Shown: positions 34,470 through 42,128 of the stretch, one piece after another
Layout of the letters: each line of letters begins with the position of its first letter
How positions within the stretch are numbered: position 1 is the stretch's first letter
Assembly (NCBI RefSeq): GCF_003201475.1
Contig: NZ_QJJK01000013.1
Span: 1-64,000, forward strand
Direction of reading: 5' to 3'
Source of the DNA: Chelatococcus asaccharovorans
Lineage (GTDB): Bacteria; Pseudomonadota; Alphaproteobacteria; Rhizobiales; Beijerinckiaceae
DNA length: 64,000 nt
Made by a program: the position numbers and the translations under genes
The notes under the pieces: generated by a model
What the model was told of the DNA's origin: nothing
The model's database searches: none
What the model saw: the letters and a program-made list of their open reading frames with translations, nothing else

Positions 34470-35255
34470 TCATGTCGTCCGGTCGTCGATCTCGACGTTG
34501 GCGAGCAATGACTGCCGGTTCAGCACCACATCGCGCGCGGCAAGGATGTGTCGCTGCATTTCCGCGCGCGCACGCACGCCGTCCGCCGCCGCGATCGCCT
34601 CGAAGATCGCGATGTGCTCGTGATAGATGCGCCAGAGATAGGAGTCGCTGCTGTTCTGGCGGGAGACCACGAGATCGAGTTGATTGCGACCGATGAAATT
34701 CGGCATCATTTCCAGGGTGCGGACGTAGAAAGGATTGCGCGTCGCCTGCGCGACGGCCCGGTGAAATGCGAAATTCGCGTCGGCCAGCAGCTGATGCTCG
34801 CCCTGTCGCAGCATCTCTTCCGCACCAGCCAGGACCTTGCTGATCTCCGCGATATCGTCGGCCGTGCGCCGCTCGGCGGCGAGCCCGGCCGTCGCGGCCT
34901 CGACATCGATGCGGTATTCGTAATAGCGCAACAGATCGGCAAGCGTTTTGATCTGCGGCAGAGCAGCCGCGCTTGGAAGCATCCCCCGGATGACGAAAGT
35001 CCCGGAGCCCTGCTGGGATCTGACGATCCCCTCCTCCCGCAGCCGCGCCAAGGCCTCCCTGACGACGGGCCTGGATACCCCAAAGCGCCGTGCGAGCTCG
35101 GATTCCGGCGGCAGCTTGACCCCCTTGGGAAACTCGCCGCGACGGATGAGCCGCTCGATCTGCTCATAGACGGCTATCGCAAGACGACCGCTGAGGGCGA
35201 CCGCGTCTCCGGTTGTCGCGTCGTTGGCAAAGTCTGTCACAGGGATCGGCTCCAT
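34470..35255 (-). CDS. FadR-type GntR regulator (GntR-FCD)
   Basis: A 261-residue regulator: winged HTH at about residues 25-90 (PPESELARRFGVSRPVVREALARLREEGIV) and an FCD ligand-binding domain at about 110-240 with metal-ligand-like residues (ADANFAFHRAVAQAT, RIYHEHIAIFEAI). I chose ATG 35255; the frame is open to TTG 35309 but that leader is unlikely. It is upstream of and probably co-transcribed with the binding-protein gene. FCD regulators of sugar acid or carboxylate catabolism usually repress their operon until the acid binds. Confidence 0.9.
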   Translation of the reverse strand: MEPIPVTDFANDATTGDAVALSGRLAIAVYEQIERLIRRGEFPKGVKLPPESELARRFGVSRPVVREALARLREEGIVRSQQGSGTFVIRGMLPSAAALPQIKTLADLLRYYEYRIDVEAATAGLAAERRTADDIAEISKVLAGAEEMLRQGEHQLLADANFAFHRAVAQATRNPFYVRTLEMMPNFIGRNQLDLVVSRQNSSDSYLWRIYHEHIAIFEAIAAADGVRARAEMQRHILAARDVVLNRQSLLANVEIDDRTT

Positions 35256-35800
35256 TGGCCCGGCAAGGACCCTCTCCGCACATGATGCGCTGAACGGCGA
35301 AAATGTCAACGTTGTAAATTAATGATCAATGATGTAATAAATCGGCCCCTTGTCCGGGAGGAGTTGTATCTTGGATTGCCCCATGCCGTTCGACGATCTC
35401 ATCGGCGGCGGCTCGGCCGGACGCGTCCACACCAACGGCCGAGGTCCCCGACCCCGTCGCCTATGAAGGCGACGTTCCGGTCTTTGCGCCGACTGTCGCT
35501 TTTGCGCCGATCCGATCGTCCATCGCGATCCGGCCGGCAGACGCTCGGCAGCGGAGATGCAGCCGGCGCGACGTGCTGGCCCGTGTCATGGCCCGTGTCA
35601 TCGCCGCAACGACGGGATGCATGGAGCGAAAACCGTGCGACGGGCGAGTATTGCCTTCAGTATTCCCCTAACGATCCATTCGCCGCGCGCGTTCAACGCG
35701 CCATCGACCGGCAATCCGCCTCACCCCTAGCGACTGCCCGATGGCGACTGCCCGATGGCGACCGCCCGATGGCGTCGACGTCGATCTGACGAATGCAGAG
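35256..35800. other. Gene-free region between two GntR genes
   Basis: About 545 bases without a convincing gene. 35300-35345 is AT-rich with TGTAA words and a TGATCA centre, a probable promoter/operator of the first gntR. ATGCCGTTCGACGATCTCATC at about 35381 opens a short frame whose FDDLIGGGSAGRV beginning resembles the start of GMC oxidoreductases, but the frame stops after about 25 codons, so at most it is a degraded remnant. A 14-base tandem repeat lies at 35731-35772. Confidence 0.45.
35731..35772. repeat. 14-base tandem repeat, three copies
   Basis: The unit CGACTGCCCGATGG occurs three times head to tail, the last copy with one change (CGACCGCCCGATGG). It ends 29 bases downstream of the minus-strand gntR stop, so it lies in its 3' untranslated region. 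Confidence 0.85.
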
Positions 35801-36535
35801 CTAAAGTGGGAACTCCGGTTTTCCAAACACGCCGAGCATGTCGAAGGCAACAGGCCGCCGCCGATCGAGTATCAGGGAATCCTGGAGCTCGATGATATGG
35901 TCGCGCATCAGACTGACGGCAGCCGCAACGTCGCCGTTGGCGCAATGGCGAATGAGATCATCATGGTGGTCATGCCAGCCCGCCAGGCCCGCCTGATTGT
36001 CGAACAGGTTGACGATGAGGCTGGTGCGAGCAACCAGCAGGCGCACCTGCTCGGCCAGGATCCGGTTTCCCGACAGTTCCGCCATCAGCACATGAAATCC
36101 TCCTGAGAGGTGGATGGCTTCACGGATGTGGCCCTGCTCGCGCAGCCGGTTCTCCTGGTCGATATTCTCCTGTAGCTGCGCGATCGCCGCGGGATCGGCC
36201 GCCCGGGCCACGGCTTCCGTTGTCCCCGCCTCCACGGCGATGCGGGCGGCAAACACCTGCCGCGCCTCCTCCGCATCCGGTGCCGCAACAAACGCGCCCC
36301 GCTTCGGGAAAAAGACGACCAGCTTCTCCCAGGTCAGGCGTTGCAACGCCGTCGCAACTGTACGTCGGCCGACGCCGAACGCCTCGACGAGGGCCATTTC
36401 CGTCAACTTGGTGCCGGGCAGCAGGCGCTGGTCCACGATCGCCGAAAACAGGTGCTCATAGGCATCCTCGGCATCTTCGACCTGCGGGCGGTTGCGGTCG
36501 TTCATCACGCCGACAAGGCGCTTGTCCCGCTGCAT
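35801..36535 (-). CDS. GntR-FCD transcriptional regulator (second)
   Basis: A 244-residue regulator with winged HTH at about residues 20-85 (PGTKLTEMALVEAFGVGRRTVATALQRL) and an FCD domain at about 105-225 containing HLSGGFHVLMAELSGN and the GWHDHHDDLIRH cluster. That His-rich stretch is richer in potential metal ligands than usual. ATG 36535 has GGTGAG upstream. It is divergent from the hydantoinase/ABC operon, and a strong palindrome lies 24 bases upstream of its start. It probably represses that operon until a pathway ligand binds. Confidence 0.9.
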   Translation of the reverse strand: MQRDKRLVGVMNDRNRPQVEDAEDAYEHLFSAIVDQRLLPGTKLTEMALVEAFGVGRRTVATALQRLTWEKLVVFFPKRGAFVAAPDAEEARQVFAARIAVEAGTTEAVARAADPAAIAQLQENIDQENRLREQGHIREAIHLSGGFHVLMAELSGNRILAEQVRLLVARTSLIVNLFDNQAGLAGWHDHHDDLIRHCANGDVAAAVSLMRDHIIELQDSLILDRRRPVAFDMLGVFGKPEFPL

Positions 36536-36558
36536 TGTTGCTCACCCTCGTCCAAACC

Positions 36559-36580
36559 TTGCACAACGAATTGTGCGCAA
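36559..36580. promoter_or_regulatory. Candidate GntR-FCD operator
   Basis: TTGCACAA-CGAA-TTGTGCGCAA is an inverted repeat (TTGCACAA against TTGTGC.CAA) in the 134-base divergent region between gntR and the ABC binding protein gene. FCD regulators commonly bind TTGT..ACAA-like palindromes. Position and symmetry are seen, the function is inferred. Confidence 0.55.
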
Positions 36581-36669
36581 TCCATAGCACATCATTGTTT
36601 TCATTCAAGTTCGCAGATTGGCACGCGGGTTGCTCTCTCCTCCTCAGGCATCAACGCAAGAGGACGATC

Positions 36670-37704
36670 ATGACAAACCTGACCATGAGCCGGCGCGGCT
36701 TCATCACGACGGCCATTGCTGCACCCCTCGTGCTGAAAGCGGGGTCTTCGAGCGCCGCCGCTCCTGTCAAATTCTCTCTTGCGGCACCGTTTGACGGCTC
36801 CAACGCCGCCTTTTTTCTCGCCCAGCAGAACGGCTGGTACAAGGAAGCGGGGCTCGATTGCCAGTTCGACACCGGCGCCGGCTCCGGCGAGGCGGTGTCG
36901 CGGGTCGGCTCTGGCGTCTATGACGCCGGTATCGCCGACATCAATACGATGGCGGAGTTCAATGCCAGGAACGCCAGCGCCGCCATCCGCAACGTCTATA
37001 TGGTCTATTTCCGCAGCCCGCTCTGCGTCGCGACGCTCACCAAATCCGGCATCGCCAAACCCGCCGATCTCGTCGGCAAGACCATCGGCGCGGCCGCACC
37101 CGACGGCGCGTATCGGCTGTTCAAAACCTACGCCAAGGCCGTGGAGATCGATCCCGCGGCCGTGAAATGGAACATGGTCGGCCTGCAGTTGCGTGAAGCC
37201 GTTCTTGCCGGCGGCGACGCCGACGCCATTCTGGGCTTCGATTCCACCATGTATTTCGGACTGATGAAGGCGGGTATCAAACCTGGAGATATCCGCTTCC
37301 TGTATTATTCCGATGCCGGGCTTGACCTTTATGGCAACGGCATCATCCTGTCCGACAAGTTCCGCACGCAGAATGCGCCGGCCGCCCGGGCGCTTGTGGA
37401 GGCGAGCGCACGGGGCTGGCAGGCCGCCGCCAAGGATCCCAAGGCGGCGATCGCCGCGCTCAAAGCCCATGCTCCGCTGATCAATGCCGATCTGGAGGAA
37501 CAGAAGCTCCTCTGGCTCATCAAGAACCAGATGACGACCGCGGAATCGCGCGCCAACGGCCTCGGCACAGTCGATGCCGGCCGGCTGGCGAAGAGCCTCG
37601 AAGCCGTGGCCGCCGGGTTCGGCCTGTCCTCCGTGCCCAAGCCGGACGAGGTGTTCGATCCGTCCTTCCTCCCCGCCGCGGCCGTCCGGAAGCTGCCCGC
37701 ATGA
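36670..37704 (+). CDS. Tau/Ssu-type ABC importer, periplasmic binding protein (NMT1-like)
   Basis: A 344-residue binding protein with a twin-arginine-like leader (SRRGFITTAIAAP, cleavage near GSSSAAA, about 30). The NMT1/TauA fold shows in FSLAAPFDGSNAAFFLAQQNGWYKEAGLD and the LVGKTIGAAAPDGA block. Proteins of this group bind thiamine-pyrimidine precursors, sulfonates, hydroxypyrimidines or hydantoins. ATG 36670 is preceded by AGAGGA. Its TGA overlaps the hydantoinase ATG, so the ligand is probably the hydantoinase substrate or a related cyclic amide. It opens a six-gene coupled operon. Confidence 0.88.
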   Translation: MTNLTMSRRGFITTAIAAPLVLKAGSSSAAAPVKFSLAAPFDGSNAAFFLAQQNGWYKEAGLDCQFDTGAGSGEAVSRVGSGVYDAGIADINTMAEFNARNASAAIRNVYMVYFRSPLCVATLTKSGIAKPADLVGKTIGAAAPDGAYRLFKTYAKAVEIDPAAVKWNMVGLQLREAVLAGGDADAILGFDSTMYFGLMKAGIKPGDIRFLYYSDAGLDLYGNGIILSDKFRTQNAPAARALVEASARGWQAAAKDPKAAIAALKAHAPLINADLEEQKLLWLIKNQMTTAESRANGLGTVDAGRLAKSLEAVAAGFGLSSVPKPDEVFDPSFLPAAAVRKLPA

Positions 37705-39140
37705 GCTTCGATCTCGTCATCCGGGGCGGCACAGTCGCCACGGGAGCCGACGTGTTCAAGGCGGATATCGGCATCCGCAACGAACGCGTCGTCGCGATTG
37801 CGGACAGGATCGTCGATGGCCGCCGGGTCATCGATGCCACGGGAAAGATCGTGCTTCCCGGCGGCATCGATGCCCATTGCCATCTCGACCAGTCACAGGC
37901 GCCGGGCCTTGCCTCCAAGGGCGCGCGGATGGCCGACGGTTTCCGCTCGGGCAGCATCAGCGCGGCTTTCGGCGGGACCACCACCATCGTGCCGTTCTGC
38001 GTGCAGCATCGCGGCCAGTCGCTCACGGCCGCCGTCGCCGACTATCACGAACGGGCGGCAGGACAGACTGTCGGCGACTACGCCTTCCATCTCATCATCA
38101 GCGACCCGACGCCTGCGGTGCTCGGACAGGAACTGCCGGCGCTGATCCGCCGCGGGCACACGAGCCTCAAGGTCTACATGACCTATGAGGCCATGCAGCT
38201 CAGCGACCGGCAGATCCTCGACGTCTTCGAGATCGCCCGGCAGGAGAAAGCGATCATGCTGATCCATGCCGAAAATCACGAGATCATCGGCTGGCTCGCG
38301 GACCGGCTGGAACGCTCCGGGCGCACAACCCCGGTGGCCCACGCCCAGTCCCGTCCGCTGCCGGTGGAGCGGGAAGCGACGCACAGGGCCGTGACGCTCG
38401 CGGAGATCGCCGGCGTCCCGCTTGTCGTCGTCCATGTCAGCGGCGGCGATCCGCTGGAGGAAATCCGCCGCGCAAGAACGCGCGGTCACACCGTCCTGGC
38501 CGAGACCTGTCCGCAATATCTCCTCCTGACCGCGCAGGACCTCGATCAGCCGGATATGCTGGGGGCAAAGGTGATGTGCAGCCCGCCGCCACGGGACACG
38601 GCGGCGCAGGCCGCGCTGTGGCGCGGCATCGAGGACGGAACCGTCGACATCGTCAATTCGGACCACGCGCCCTATCGCTTCGATGCGGAGGGAAAGCTGA
38701 AGGCCGGGCCCAATCCCTCCTTCAGGGGTATCGCCAACGGCATCCCGGGGCTCGAGACGCGCCTGCCGATCCTGTTCAGCGAAGGGGTTGTGAAGGGGCG
38801 GATCGATCTGCCCCGCTTCGTGGCGCTGACCGCGACCAACAATGCCAAGCTTTACGGGCTCTATCCGCGCAAGGGAACGATCGCGATCGGCAGCGATGCG
38901 GACATCGTGGTGTGGGATCCGGAGCGGCGCACGACCATCACCAACGACCTGCTGCACCACAACGTCGACTACACGCCGTTCGAAGGCCTCGCTATCGAGG
39001 GTTGGCCAGAGACGGTGATCAGTCGCGGCGAAGTCATCGTCCAGGGCGGAACGTTGACTGGCACGCCCGGAAGGGGACGGTTCCTGACGCAGCAGACCTC
39101 CTCCGCCTGGAACACACGGGAGATCAGGGCATGGATCTAG
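37701..39140 (+). CDS. Hydantoinase/dihydropyrimidinase-family amidohydrolase
   Basis: A 479-residue cyclic amidohydrolase. Metal ligands are visible: HCH (residues 59 and 61), the carboxylated Lys157 in SLKVYMTY, His189 in HAEN, His245 in VHVSG and Asp321 in SDHAPY. The set is complete for a binuclear zinc site. Cys60 replaces the more common Thr or Val between the two His. It hydrolyses a cyclic amide such as a dihydropyrimidine, hydantoin or similar ring. It overlaps the binding-protein stop (ATGA) and is overlapped by the SDR start. A D-hydantoinase-like role is likely; an allantoinase role cannot be excluded. Confidence 0.9.
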   Translation: MSFDLVIRGGTVATGADVFKADIGIRNERVVAIADRIVDGRRVIDATGKIVLPGGIDAHCHLDQSQAPGLASKGARMADGFRSGSISAAFGGTTTIVPFCVQHRGQSLTAAVADYHERAAGQTVGDYAFHLIISDPTPAVLGQELPALIRRGHTSLKVYMTYEAMQLSDRQILDVFEIARQEKAIMLIHAENHEIIGWLADRLERSGRTTPVAHAQSRPLPVEREATHRAVTLAEIAGVPLVVVHVSGGDPLEEIRRARTRGHTVLAETCPQYLLLTAQDLDQPDMLGAKVMCSPPPRDTAAQAALWRGIEDGTVDIVNSDHAPYRFDAEGKLKAGPNPSFRGIANGIPGLETRLPILFSEGVVKGRIDLPRFVALTATNNAKLYGLYPRKGTIAIGSDADIVVWDPERRTTITNDLLHHNVDYTPFEGLAIEGWPETVISRGEVIVQGGTLTGTPGRGRFLTQQTSSAWNTREIRAWI

Positions 39141-39889
39141 GGATTACGGGGAAGCGTGCGCTGGTCCTCGGCGGCAATCGCGGCATGGGACTGTCGATCG
39201 CCCGGGCCCTTGCGGCGGAGGGGGCAAAGCTCGCCATCGCGGCGCGGGACGAGACGGCATTGGCCAATGCGGCGGTGGAACTCGGGGCGGCTCAGGTCCG
39301 TCTCGACCTGTCCGATACGGCATCTCTTCCCGCCTTCGCCGCGGCCGTCGGCGAGATCGACATCCTGGTGAACAACACCGGCGGCCCTCCCTATGGCAGC
39401 GCGCTCGGCCGCGATCCGGCTGACTGGGAGGAGAGCTTCCGAAGCATGTCTTTGGCAGTGATCCGCCTGACCGATCTCTTCCTGCCGGCCATGCGCCAAA
39501 ACCGCTGGGGCCGCATCATCACCGTGGTCAGCACCGGCGCGGTGCAGCCGATCCCCGTGCTCGGCATCTCCAATACCCTGCGCGCCGGGTTGATCGCCTG
39601 GTCCAAATCCCTCGCGCCGGAGGTCGCCGGCGACGGTGTGACCGTGAACATCCTGATGCCCGGCCGCATCGGCACGGAGCGCGTGCACCTGACAGACGCG
39701 GCCACGGCCGAACGCGAACAGGTGGATGTCGAGACGATCCGGCAGCGCTCCTGGGCGCAGATTCCCATGGGCCGATATGGCACGCCGGAGGAGGTGGCGG
39801 CCGTCGCGGCTTTCCTCTGCAGCCAGGCGGCGTCCTACGTCACGGGCAGCATCTATCGTGTGGATGGGGGGTATGTGCGCCATGTCTGA
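39131..39889 (+). CDS. Atypical SDR lacking the catalytic Tyr
   Basis: A 252-residue SDR. The cofactor loop GGNRGMG is at residues 14-20, NNTGG replaces NNAG at 81-85 and the catalytic Ser is in VVSTG (134). At the YxxxK position the sequence reads SNTLR (147-151), so both Tyr and Lys are replaced. This belongs to a known divergent SDR branch with L.LSN..R sequences whose chemistry is unclear. The C-terminal YVTGSIYRVDGGY is normal. It overlaps the hydantoinase end by ten bases. It may act on a ring-opened product or be a non-reductase enzyme. Confidence 0.85.
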   Translation: MDLGITGKRALVLGGNRGMGLSIARALAAEGAKLAIAARDETALANAAVELGAAQVRLDLSDTASLPAFAAAVGEIDILVNNTGGPPYGSALGRDPADWEESFRSMSLAVIRLTDLFLPAMRQNRWGRIITVVSTGAVQPIPVLGISNTLRAGLIAWSKSLAPEVAGDGVTVNILMPGRIGTERVHLTDAATAEREQVDVETIRQRSWAQIPMGRYGTPEEVAAVAAFLCSQAASYVTGSIYRVDGGYVRHV

Positions 39890-39923
39890 CGCTCGCGACC
39901 AGCCTGGAGAAGGAGTTTCACCG

Positions 39924-40358
39924 GTGAATATTGTTCGTCCCGCGCTCAAACTGACCCATGACGGCGCCCTGGCGGTGATGCAGGCTGCGCTTGCCACTGC
40001 GACCGCGATGGGCGCGCCGCAATGTATCGCGATCGTCGACGAGGGGTGCAACCTGCTCGCCTTCGTGCGCATGGACGGCGCCCGTGTCCTCTCGGTCGAG
40101 AGCGCGACGCGCAAGGCAATGACCGCCGCCACCACGGGCGAACCAACGGGACACATGCCTCCCGAGAAGGCGTCGGCCCTCGCTGCCGCGACGAGCGGGC
40201 GGATGACCAATCTGCTTGGCGGCCTGCCTCTCAAGGTGGACGGCCAGATCGTCGGCGGCATAGGCGTGGGGTCAGGAACCGGCGAGCAGGATCTCGAGGT
40301 CGCAAGGGCGGCGGTCGCCGCTTTTGCACGCCACATCGGCAACATGGACGTGGCGTGA
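39924..40358 (+). CDS. GlcG/HbpS family heme-binding-like protein
   Basis: A 144-residue protein of the GlcG/HbpS (DUF336) family, recognised by LTHDGALAVMQAALATATAMG, CIAIVDEGCNLLAFVRMDGA and the C-terminal VGGIGVGSGTGEQDLEVARA. Family members are found in many catabolic operons; HbpS binds heme, but most members have no assigned role. I prefer GTG 39924, eight bases after AAGGAG; an ATG at 39882 would add 14 residues and overlap the SDR. Its TGA overlaps the start of the ATPase gene. Confidence 0.85.
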   Translation: MNIVRPALKLTHDGALAVMQAALATATAMGAPQCIAIVDEGCNLLAFVRMDGARVLSVESATRKAMTAATTGEPTGHMPPEKASALAAATSGRMTNLLGGLPLKVDGQIVGGIGVGSGTGEQDLEVARAAVAAFARHIGNMDVA

Positions 40359-41194
40359 TGGAAGCGGGCCTCACGTCAGCCATGCCGACGAGCCGGATCG
40401 CCCAACTCGAGAACGTGAATGTGCGCTTCGGCAAAGGCAGCAATGCGTTCCTGGCGCTCGACCGAACCAACCTCACCGTCCATCCCGGCGATTTCGTCGC
40501 CATGGTGGGACCGTCCGGCTGCGGGAAGTCGACGATCCTGAAGCTTGTCGCCGGCCTGCTGCGGCCGACGGAAGGCCATGTCTTCGTCGCCGGCCGCGAG
40601 GTGGGCGCCGAGCGCATCGGCATCGGCATGGCTTTCCAGAACCCGACCATGCTGCCCTGGCTGACGATCCGCGAGAACATCATGCTGCCGCTCAAGATCG
40701 TGCAGCCTTACGCCGCCACCTTCCGGCGGGACAAGCGCACGGTCTTCTATGACCGCGCGGAGGGCCTGCTCGCAAAGGTCGGCCTCACCGGCTTCGGCGA
40801 CCGGCGGCCATGGGAATTGTCAGGCGGCATGCTGCAGCGGGCCAATCTGTGCCGCGCGCTCGTGCATTCTCCGAAACTGCTGATGCTCGACGAACCCTTC
40901 GGCGCGCTCGACCAGTTCACCCGGGAGGAGTTGTGGTCGATCCTCCAGGAGCTCTGGATGGAGACCCGGCCCACGGTGTTCCTGGTGACCCACGACTTGC
41001 GGGAGGCTGCGTTTCTCGCCAGCCGCATTCTCGTGATGAGCGCCCGCCCGGGGCGTGTGACCGAGGACAGGCAGGTCGATCTCGCTCGCCCAAGGACCCT
41101 GGAAACGACGTTCCAGCCTGAATTTACCGATCTGACGAATGATCTCCGGCGACTGATCGTCGAAGCGCGACAAGCGAAGGAGCCGGCTCAATGA
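40358..41194 (+). CDS. Tau/Ssu-type ABC importer ATPase
   Basis: A 278-residue ABC ATPase. Walker A GPSGCGKST is at about residues 50-58, the Q-loop in AFQNPTMLPW, signature LSGGMLQ, Walker B LLMLDEPFGALD and the switch His in VTHDLREA. The signature has MLQ in place of the usual QQQ, common in the SsuB/TauB branch. ATG 40358 overlaps the GlcG stop as TGATG; ATG 40382 is an alternative. It energises the importer with the permease that follows and the binding protein at the head of the operon. Confidence 0.93.
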   Translation: MEAGLTSAMPTSRIAQLENVNVRFGKGSNAFLALDRTNLTVHPGDFVAMVGPSGCGKSTILKLVAGLLRPTEGHVFVAGREVGAERIGIGMAFQNPTMLPWLTIRENIMLPLKIVQPYAATFRRDKRTVFYDRAEGLLAKVGLTGFGDRRPWELSGGMLQRANLCRALVHSPKLLMLDEPFGALDQFTREELWSILQELWMETRPTVFLVTHDLREAAFLASRILVMSARPGRVTEDRQVDLARPRTLETTFQPEFTDLTNDLRRLIVEARQAKEPAQ

Positions 41195-41970
41195 CGCTGT
41201 CCCAACGCTCTTTGGATCACGTCAAATCCGCAAGCTTTATCGTTCTTCTCTTCCTCGCCTGGGAGGTATCCTGCGTTCTGTTCGGGATCAGCCCGATCGT
41301 GCTTCCACCGCCGAGCACGGTTATCTCGACCCTTATCGTACAGATGCCGGCGCTCTGGCCGCATATCCTGCAGACGCTTCTCACCACGATGGTCGGCTTC
41401 CTCCTGGGCATGGTGATCGGCGTGGCGCTCGGCGCCATCGTCGGCGTCTCGCGCACCGCCTATAACGTGGCCTATCCCTTGCTGGTGGGGTTTTCCTCCA
41501 TTCCGAAAGTGGCGGTGGTGCCGATCTTCGTTCTCTGGTTCGGTTCCGGCACGCTGCCGGCCATCCTCACCGCGCTCACCACCTGCATCTTCCCGATCGT
41601 CGTGAATGTCGCGACCGGCCTGGCCACGACCGAACCGGAGATGGAGGACGTGCTGAAGGCCCTGGGAGCCAACCGCTCGCAGGTGTTCTGGAACGTGAGC
41701 CTGCCGCGCACCATGCCCTACTTCTTTGCGTCGCTGAAAGTCGCGGTGACCCTCGCCTTCGTGGGAACGGTGCTGTCCGAGACCGTCGCCGCCAATCGCG
41801 GCATCGGCACGGTGATGATGATGGCGACGGCGAGCTTCGACGTGCCGCTGGCCTTTGCCGGGCTCCTCGCGCTCGCGCTTCTCGGCATCCTTCTCTACGC
41901 GGTTTTCGCCGTCATCGAGCAGCGCATCTGCGGCTGGGCAAACCGCAAGCAGGAATTCGCCATGGGCTGA
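41191..41970 (+). CDS. Tau/Ssu-type ABC importer permease
   Basis: A 259-residue inner-membrane permease with six hydrophobic segments. The coupling loop is EPEMEDVLKALGANRSQVFWNVSLP (in two parts, about 150-174), matching the EAA motif of SsuC/TauC/ThiX. It starts on ATGA at the end of the ATPase gene. It is the last gene of the operon; no clear terminator follows in the 158-base gap before the helicase gene. Confidence 0.93.
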   Translation: MTLSQRSLDHVKSASFIVLLFLAWEVSCVLFGISPIVLPPPSTVISTLIVQMPALWPHILQTLLTTMVGFLLGMVIGVALGAIVGVSRTAYNVAYPLLVGFSSIPKVAVVPIFVLWFGSGTLPAILTALTTCIFPIVVNVATGLATTEPEMEDVLKALGANRSQVFWNVSLPRTMPYFFASLKVAVTLAFVGTVLSETVAANRGIGTVMMMATASFDVPLAFAGLLALALLGILLYAVFAVIEQRICGWANRKQEFAMG

Positions 41971-42128
41971 ACCCGGCGGATACCTTGGCCAATGTGGGGC
42001 GTCGCCTTGGCCGCCTTCGAGAGACGTTTGTCCAGCCGACGACCGGCTGTCGTCGTCGCGCCCATCAGCGGGCATTAGGTGCCTGTGAGGTTGCCGTGCT
42101 ATGCGGCGTCGACTGAAAGGCCGCTATC

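Noticed and set aside
35381-35460. GMC oxidoreductase start (FDDLIGGGSAGRV)
   Set aside because: Only about 25 codons before a stop and no downstream match in any frame; too little to call even a pseudogene.
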